From assembly GCF_020883495.1 (NCBI RefSeq), contig NZ_CP086610.1, positions 2,585,501 through 2,649,500 on the forward strand: a stretch of DNA of 64,000 bases, written 5' to 3'. Positions 59,364-64,000 of the stretch are shown one piece after another; positions within the stretch are counted from its first letter, which is position 1; every line of letters starts with the position of its first letter. Source of the stretch: Shinella zoogloeoides (GTDB lineage: Bacteria > Pseudomonadota > Alphaproteobacteria > Rhizobiales > Rhizobiaceae). Below the pieces are notes generated by a model, which saw only the letters and a program-made list of their open reading frames with translations, was not told where the DNA came from and searched no databases. A program made the translations under genes and the position numbers.

Positions 59364-60125
59364 TCAGCTCTGCTGCAGGCCAGTGATCATCGCGATGATC
59401 TCGTTCTTGTCGGTCGCCTTCGTCTCGCGCACGCCGATCTGCCGGCCGCGGCGCAGGACGCAGATGCGGTCGGAGAGCTTGAAGACCTGATCGAGGCTGT
59501 GGCTGATGATGAGGATGCCGATATTGCGGCTCTTCAGCGATTGCACGATCTCCTCCACCTTCGCGGTCTCGGCGACGCCAAGGGCGGCCGTCGGCTCGTC
59601 GAGCAGGATCAGCTTGCTCGCCCAATGGGTCGCACGGGCGATGGCGACGCCCTGGCGCTGGCCGCCCGAGAGGTCGCGGATCGTCGCATGCGCCGAGGGA
59701 ATGCGCACGTCGAGTTCCTTCACCAGCTTCTCCGTTTCATCGATCATCCGGCGGCGGTCGAGAAGGCCGAAGGCCTTGGTCGGCTCGCGGCCGAGGAACA
59801 TGTTCATGTAAACGGTTTGCTGATCTGCCAGCGCGAGATCCTGATAGACGACCTCGATGCCGTGGGCGCGCGCCATGGTGGCGTTGGCCATGGTGACGGG
59901 TCCGCCCTCGATGGAGATGGAGCCCGAGGTCGGGGCATAGACGCCGGAGATGATCTTGATCAAGGTCGACTTGCCGGCACCGTTGTCGCCAACCAGCGCG
60001 ACGATCTCGCCGGGCTGGATCTCCAGCGAGAAGTTCTCGATGGCGACGACGCCACCGAAGGTCTTGCGGATATCCTTCAGCGCCAGGACGGGCTGGCCGG
60101 CAGCGGCGACAGCGTTCGTGGTCAT
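59364..60125 (-). CDS. Sugar ABC transporter ATP-binding protein, single-domain (FrcA-like)
   Basis: 253 residues, one ABC domain only, unlike the ~500-residue RbsA type. Walker A GDNGAGKST, signature LSGGQRQGVAIARA, Walker B LILLDEPTAALG, switch His in IISHSLDQV. It resembles FrcA of the rhizobial fructose transporter. It is the last gene of the operon, 11 bp after the YhfX-type gene, and should act as a homodimer on the permease at 61347. Confidence 0.92.
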   Translation of the reverse strand: MTTNAVAAAGQPVLALKDIRKTFGGVVAIENFSLEIQPGEIVALVGDNGAGKSTLIKIISGVYAPTSGSISIEGGPVTMANATMARAHGIEVVYQDLALADQQTVYMNMFLGREPTKAFGLLDRRRMIDETEKLVKELDVRIPSAHATIRDLSGGQRQGVAIARATHWASKLILLDEPTAALGVAETAKVEEIVQSLKSRNIGILIISHSLDQVFKLSDRICVLRRGRQIGVRETKATDKNEIIAMITGLQQS

Positions 60126-60136
60126 ATCCTGTCCTC

Positions 60137-61336
60137 CTAGACCGGCCAGGCGGCCGTTTCGCCCGCCGTATTCTCGATGGTCTCCACTTTCGGCGCGTCA
60201 GCCGAAATGCCGGAGACGCCGACGACATAGGCCCGTGTGACGAAGGCCTGCCCGCGGAAACCGAAGATAGCGGTATCGCCGGGTCTGGGAGCAGCGGGGC
60301 CGGTGGCGTCGATCATGGCGTAATAGTCAATGGCCGAGGGCGGCGGGACTTCGACGCTGCGCAAGGCGCTCGCCGCCACGGTCGGCTCGGCCGAGACGAT
60401 GGCCTTGACGTCGTAGTCGGGGAAGATCGGATCGATATAGAAACCGCCACCGAAGCAATAGGCCTTGCCGCCCGAGAGATGCGAGACTTCCGTGAGGTAG
60501 AGCATGGCGGGTAGTTCCGGCAGGTCTTCCACCACATGCAGCGCCGTGGTGCCGTGCAGACCGTTGCCGGGTTCGCATTGCGTGGCCCCCGCCTCGGCGA
60601 GTGCGGCGAGCAGCACGCTGGATGTCGTGCCGGGGGCGTTGATCTCGATGTCGCTGCGGCCCGCTTTGGCGAGGGCCTCCGCCGTCTTCGTCAGCGTCGC
60701 GAGGTTGGGCGTGGGCAGGACCTTGCGCGCCTGATGGTCGAAGAGCAGCGCGGGGAAGGTCGTGATGCCGGCGAACCGACCGCCATCGAGGCTGTCCAGC
60801 CAATTGGCGACGGTAACAATATCGGCGGCGGCGAAACCGCCCTCATGGCCGCGATAGAAAGTGTCTCCCTCGGCGTGGATGCGGGCAAGCAGGTTCTGCA
60901 CGCGGCCGGCCGCCTTGGCCCCGGCCGCCGCTTCCTGCGCCTTGGTCTCGTTGAAGACGGTCCAGTAATCCGGCTTGAGCACGCTTGCCGCGCCATCGGC
61001 CTCAGCGCGGGCAACCTGCTGGAGATGGCCGAGATGGCCGACCTTCATGCCGGCCCGGTGGGTCGCCTTGGCGCAGGCCATGTCGACGGCGACCGCGCTG
61101 TCGATGCCGCCGCGCATGATCGCCCGGCAGGCCGACCTCGACCGGCCGAACTGCTTGGTCATGGCGAAGGTTTTCAGCCCGAGCCGCGTCGCCTCGTCCT
61201 TGAGGATGCGGGCATTGCCCTCGATGGCGTCGAGATCGATCACATAGGCATTGGCCGGAATCCGGCCCTCGCGGTGAAGCGCCTGGGCGGCTTCGATGAA
61301 GCGGGGATTGCGACGGCGCAGAACGTCGAGAAACAT
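60137..61336 (-). CDS. YhfX-family PLP-dependent enzyme (alanine racemase-like fold)
   Basis: 399 residues. The opening MFLDVLRRRNPRFIEAA, YVIDLDAIEGNARIL, AMTKQFGR (Lys61, expected PLP lysine), KVLPTPNL and EPGNGLHGTT parallel E. coli YhfX along its length. The fold is the N-terminal barrel plus C-terminal beta domain of alanine racemase/D-threonine aldolase enzymes. The reaction of YhfX is not established to my knowledge. Here it lies inside a sugar transporter operon, between permease (10 bp) and ATPase (11 bp), so its substrate is probably what the transporter brings in. GGAGGATCG precedes the ATG at 61336. Confidence 0.85.
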   Translation of the reverse strand: MFLDVLRRRNPRFIEAAQALHREGRIPANAYVIDLDAIEGNARILKDEATRLGLKTFAMTKQFGRSRSACRAIMRGGIDSAVAVDMACAKATHRAGMKVGHLGHLQQVARAEADGAASVLKPDYWTVFNETKAQEAAAGAKAAGRVQNLLARIHAEGDTFYRGHEGGFAAADIVTVANWLDSLDGGRFAGITTFPALLFDHQARKVLPTPNLATLTKTAEALAKAGRSDIEINAPGTTSSVLLAALAEAGATQCEPGNGLHGTTALHVVEDLPELPAMLYLTEVSHLSGGKAYCFGGGFYIDPIFPDYDVKAIVSAEPTVAASALRSVEVPPPSAIDYYAMIDATGPAAPRPGDTAIFGFRGQAFVTRAYVVGVSGISADAPKVETIENTAGETAAWPV

Positions 61337-61346
61337 TCGATCCTCC

Positions 61347-62324
61347 TCAGCGGGACTTTTCGCGCAGCGACACGGCGACTGCGGCAAGGATGATGAGACC
61401 GCGAACGATCATCTGGTCGGAAACGGAAAGGCCCATCAGGATGAGGCCGTTGTTGAGCATGCCCATCATCAGCGAGCCGACGAGCGCACCGATGATAGAG
61501 CCCTTGCCGCCGTTGAGCAGCGTGCCGCCGACGATGACAGCGGCGATGACCGTCATGAGATCGGTTTCGCCAAGCGTGTATTTCGCAGCCTGCAGGCGGC
61601 CGGCATAGAGCAGGCCCGCAAGCCCGGCGAGGCCGCCGGAGATCATCAGCACCGCAAGGCGCAGCTTCGGCACGGAAATGCCGGATACGCTTGCCGCCCG
61701 CGCATTGTCGCCGACAGCCAGCACATGGGCGCCGAAGCGGGTCTCACGGTAGATGATGTGGCCGAAGGCGACGGCGATGGCCGTCCACCAGATGAGCGAG
61801 GGAATACCGAGGAAAGCGCCCGAACCGAAGAAGCCGGTGAAGGTGCTGTCGGTGACGGGAATGCTGCGCAGGTTCGTCATCGAGCGCGAGACGCCGGCGA
61901 ACAACCCCATCGTCGCCAGCGTGACGAGGAAGGACGGCAGGCGCACATAGGCGACGAGAACGCCGTTGACGAGGCCGATCAGGAGGCCGCAGCCGAGCCC
62001 GGCGACGATACCGGGCACCATGCCGTAGCCCTGCATCGTCACGGCGGCGGCCAGCGCCGCCACGGCCACCGTCGAGCCGATGGAAAGGTCGATCTCGCCC
62101 GCCGACATGACGAAGACGAGGCCGATGGCCATGATGGTGACGGGCGCCGTCTGCAACACGATATTGGAGAGGTTGCGGACCGTGAGGAAGCCGCTGTCCT
62201 TCAGCACGATGGCGAAGAACAGGAAGATCGCCAGGAAGCCGAAATAGACGACATATTGCTGCAGGTTGATGCGGCCGGCCAGCCCCGCCGCACGGACCGC
62301 GGCATCCTGATTGGTACTGGACAT
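61347..62324 (-). CDS. Sugar ABC transporter permease (CUT2, FrcC/RbsC-like)
   Basis: 325 residues with about 9 membrane helices; SAGEIDLSIGSTVAVAALAA, NGVLVAYVRLPSFLVTLATM and the late VGGTLLNGGKGSIIGALVGS are typical. It is encoded 37 bp after the binding protein gene. The likely partner proteins are the two tandem binding proteins upstream and the single-domain ATPase at 59364. Confidence 0.93.
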   Translation of the reverse strand: MSSTNQDAAVRAAGLAGRINLQQYVVYFGFLAIFLFFAIVLKDSGFLTVRNLSNIVLQTAPVTIMAIGLVFVMSAGEIDLSIGSTVAVAALAAAVTMQGYGMVPGIVAGLGCGLLIGLVNGVLVAYVRLPSFLVTLATMGLFAGVSRSMTNLRSIPVTDSTFTGFFGSGAFLGIPSLIWWTAIAVAFGHIIYRETRFGAHVLAVGDNARAASVSGISVPKLRLAVLMISGGLAGLAGLLYAGRLQAAKYTLGETDLMTVIAAVIVGGTLLNGGKGSIIGALVGSLMMGMLNNGLILMGLSVSDQMIVRGLIILAAVAVSLREKSR

Positions 62325-62361
62325 GATTTACCTCCGTGAATGAAAGCCGACCGGACGTCGC

Positions 62362-63420
62362 TTACTTCAATGCATCGGTGATCGACTGCGGGACGTCCTT
62401 GTTGAGCGACGTCTTCCAGCCTTCCTTCACCGTATCCTTCGTGACGGCGAGGGAATCCACGACGAGGAAGGGCGCAGCCTCCTTGCCGAGCATCGCGCCT
62501 GCCGCCGAACGGGCCGCCGTGACGCCAATGTCATAGGCCTCGTCCGCCACCAGCGCCGCGACGCTGCCGCCCTTGACCATGTCGAGCGCCGCCGGCTCGT
62601 TAAGGTCGAGCGTGACGATCTTCGTATGCGTGTTGCCGGCCGAGCGCAGGGCGGCGAGCACGCTCAGCGCCGGTTCCGCCCAGGTGACATAGATGCCGTC
62701 GAGATCGGGATGCTGCGTGACCATCGCCTGCGCAATCTCCTCGCTGCGGGCGGGATCGGCCATGCCCTGCTCGGCGACGATCTTCATGTCGGGATAGTCC
62801 TGCTCGATGGTCTTCTTGAAGGCCTGGTCGCGCTGGTTGGTCACGTAGAAATCGGCATCGTGGAAGATGTAGCCGACCTTGCCCTTCTTGCCCAAGGCAT
62901 CGGCCATGGCGACGGCGGCCTTGCTGCCCATCTGGAAGAGATCGTCGGAAACGATGGTCACATAATCCTTGCCATGCGCGTAGCCAGCCGGCGAATTGTC
63001 GACGAAGGCAAGCTTGACGCCCGCCGCGCGGGCCGGATCGTAGACCGGCGCGGCGCTTGCCGGGTCGACCGGCAGGGAAACGATGATCGACGGTTTCTTC
63101 GCCAGCACAGTCTCGACATCGGCCTTTTGGCGCGCGGCGTCGAAGCCCGCATCGGTCTGCGCGACCACCTCGATGCCGAGGCGCTTGAATTCGTCCTGCG
63201 CGCCGGCATTCACCGCATTGGTATATTCGCTCATCTCGTGCCAGACGAGGGCGGCTGTGAATTTGCCGTCCTTGATCTTCTGCTCTTCCTCGGCGGTAAG
63301 CGTGACGGTGCCTGCGGCCGTCGGGGTCTCGCCGTTCGGGCCGGTCGTCACACCGTCGGCGGCAAGGGCGTAGCCGGCGATGAGGCCGGTCATCAGGGCG
63401 AGTGTCGTTGCAAAACGCAT
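62362..63420 (-). CDS. Sugar ABC transporter substrate-binding protein (tandem copy 1)
   Basis: 352 residues with a signal peptide (about 1-21, cut near ALA-ADGV). Mature part is a periplasmic-binding type I fold: ALVWHEMSEYTNAVNAGAQDEF, then VSLPVDPASAAPVYDPARAAGVKLAFVDN (approximate span 122-150) and GIYVTWAEPALSVLAAL. An extra ~30 residues rich in Thr/Gly precede the domain. It is very similar to the partial gene immediately upstream. ATG 63420 has GGGAGGAAA upstream. Confidence 0.92.
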   Translation of the reverse strand: MRFATTLALMTGLIAGYALAADGVTTGPNGETPTAAGTVTLTAEEEQKIKDGKFTAALVWHEMSEYTNAVNAGAQDEFKRLGIEVVAQTDAGFDAARQKADVETVLAKKPSIIVSLPVDPASAAPVYDPARAAGVKLAFVDNSPAGYAHGKDYVTIVSDDLFQMGSKAAVAMADALGKKGKVGYIFHDADFYVTNQRDQAFKKTIEQDYPDMKIVAEQGMADPARSEEIAQAMVTQHPDLDGIYVTWAEPALSVLAALRSAGNTHTKIVTLDLNEPAALDMVKGGSVAALVADEAYDIGVTAARSAAGAMLGKEAAPFLVVDSLAVTKDTVKEGWKTSLNKDVPQSITDALK

Positions 63421-63471
63421 GGGTTTCCTCCCGTGGAACACGAATGCTTCTGGCTCTTCTGGTATTGGGGG

Positions 63472-63500
63472 GACTGCGGCGGCGGATGGCCGCCACAGTC
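63472..63500 (-). other. Hairpin between the tandem binding-protein genes
   Basis: GACTG (63472-63476) with CAGTC (63496-63500) and GGCGGC (63478-63483) with GCCGCC (63489-63494), one C/A mismatch, 5-nt loop. It lies 6 nt after the stop of the upstream copy. Confidence 0.5.
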
Positions 63501-63506
63501 GGGCGG

Positions 63507-64000
63507 TCACTTCGCGGCGTCGAGCACCGATTGCGGCGCATCGCGATTCAGCGAGTCTTTCCAGCCCTGGGAGACGTTTTCCTTGGTGACGGTCAGCGCC
63601 GGGGCGACGACAAAGGCCGGCGTCTCCTGCCCGAGCAGCGACTTCATGCCGGCGGCGGCCATGGCACGGCCGAGCTCATAGGCCTTGTCGGCGACGAGCG
63701 CGGTCACATTGCCGCCCTTGACCATGTCGAGCGCAACCGGCTCGGCAAGGTCCAGCGTCACGATCTTCGTCTTGGTGTTGCCTGCGCTGCGCAGCGCGGC
63801 GAGCACGCCGTCCGCCGGCTCGGCCCAGGTCACGTAGATGCCGTCGAGATCGGGGTTCTGCAGCAGCATGGCGCTGGCGAGCTCTTCCGCGCGTGCCGGG
63901 TCGGAAATGCCCTGCTCGGCGACGATCTTGATCTCGGGATAGTCCTTCTCGATGGTCGTCTTGAAGGCCTGGTCGCGCTGATTGGTGACGTAGTAGGTCG
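63507..64000 (-). CDS. Sugar ABC transporter substrate-binding protein (tandem copy 2), 3' end (partial)
   Basis: The C-terminal ~163 residues; the gene runs past the right edge. It begins in the window at YYVTNQRDQAFKTTIEKDYP and contains GIYVTWAEPADGVLAALRSAGN and KIVTLDLAEPVALDMVKGG, aligning without gaps to copy 1 and roughly two-thirds identical by eye. It ends 86 bp before copy 1. Tandem duplication within one operon is clear; whether ligand specificity differs cannot be judged. Confidence 0.92.
   Translation of the reverse strand, partial: TYYVTNQRDQAFKTTIEKDYPEIKIVAEQGISDPARAEELASAMLLQNPDLDGIYVTWAEPADGVLAALRSAGNTKTKIVTLDLAEPVALDMVKGGNVTALVADKAYELGRAMAAAGMKSLLGQETPAFVVAPALTVTKENVSQGWKDSLNRDAPQSVLDAAK

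Noticed and set aside
1..64000. CRISPR arrays, tRNA/rRNA genes, prophage or toxin-antitoxin modules
   Set aside because: No regularly spaced repeats, no tRNA or rRNA-like sequence and no recognisable phage or toxin proteins were seen.

Overview
The window is about 64 kb of high-GC, densely packed bacterial DNA. Gene content points to an alphaproteobacterium of the order Hyphomicrobiales (Rhizobiales), most likely Rhizobiaceae (Rhizobium, Ensifer or Shinella type). The support is many solute-binding-protein ABC operons each paired with its own regulator, a TauXY/Xsc taurine pathway, SorC-DhaK genes and a short-form Pta. This is inference from protein resemblance; species and replicon cannot be read from the sequence. 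I saw no rRNA, tRNA, CRISPR array or intact mobile element. The only mobile trace is a 35-codon IS3-type remnant.

Layout. 1-3.9 kb: end of an FAH-family gene, a small unknown gene, an SNase-like membrane protein, a CatB-type acetyltransferase, and a divergent YafY regulator/GFA pair with a palindromic operator. 4.0-5.9 kb: a chemoreceptor. 6.0-11.0 kb: a ThDP decarboxylase of the 5-guanidino-2-oxopentanoate decarboxylase type with a polar amino acid ABC transporter that lacks an ATPase, and a LysR regulator. 11.3-21.5 kb: a full taurine dissimilation cluster (tauABC, tauXY, xsc, putative sulfate/sulfite exporter, pta) with divergent tauR. Imported taurine would be deaminated to sulfoacetaldehyde, split by Xsc to acetyl phosphate and sulfite, and converted to acetyl-CoA.

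21.6-35.8 kb: a carbohydrate cluster with a bifunctional aldolase/dehydrogenase, a SorC regulator, a PfkB kinase, a CUT2 transporter with two permeases, and two DhaK/DhaL pairs. One DhaK is fused to a second SorC-type regulator. A 12-bp motif, TGACATTWGTCA, recurs in both divergent control regions and links the cluster into one probable regulon. This is the most promising uncharacterised system here. 36.2-43.6 kb: a CUT1 transporter with a SIS isomerase and a PfkB kinase, the gene set of Bacillus frl Amadori-product operons, with a divergent ROK regulator and a perfect palindrome. 43.6-44.9 kb: dGTPase.

45.0-51.2 kb: an L-arabinose-type cluster (araFGH, aldose epimerase, sugar dehydrogenase, GntR/FadR regulator). 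51.2-54.2 kb: LysR, nucleoside deaminase and nucleobase permease. 54.3-59.2 kb: three Cys-nucleophile dienelactone-hydrolase-like paralogues with one intact and one truncated LysR gene, and an NAD(P)-binding protein. 59.4-64.0 kb: a CUT2 sugar transporter with tandem binding proteins and a YhfX-type PLP enzyme between permease and ATPase; it runs off the right edge.
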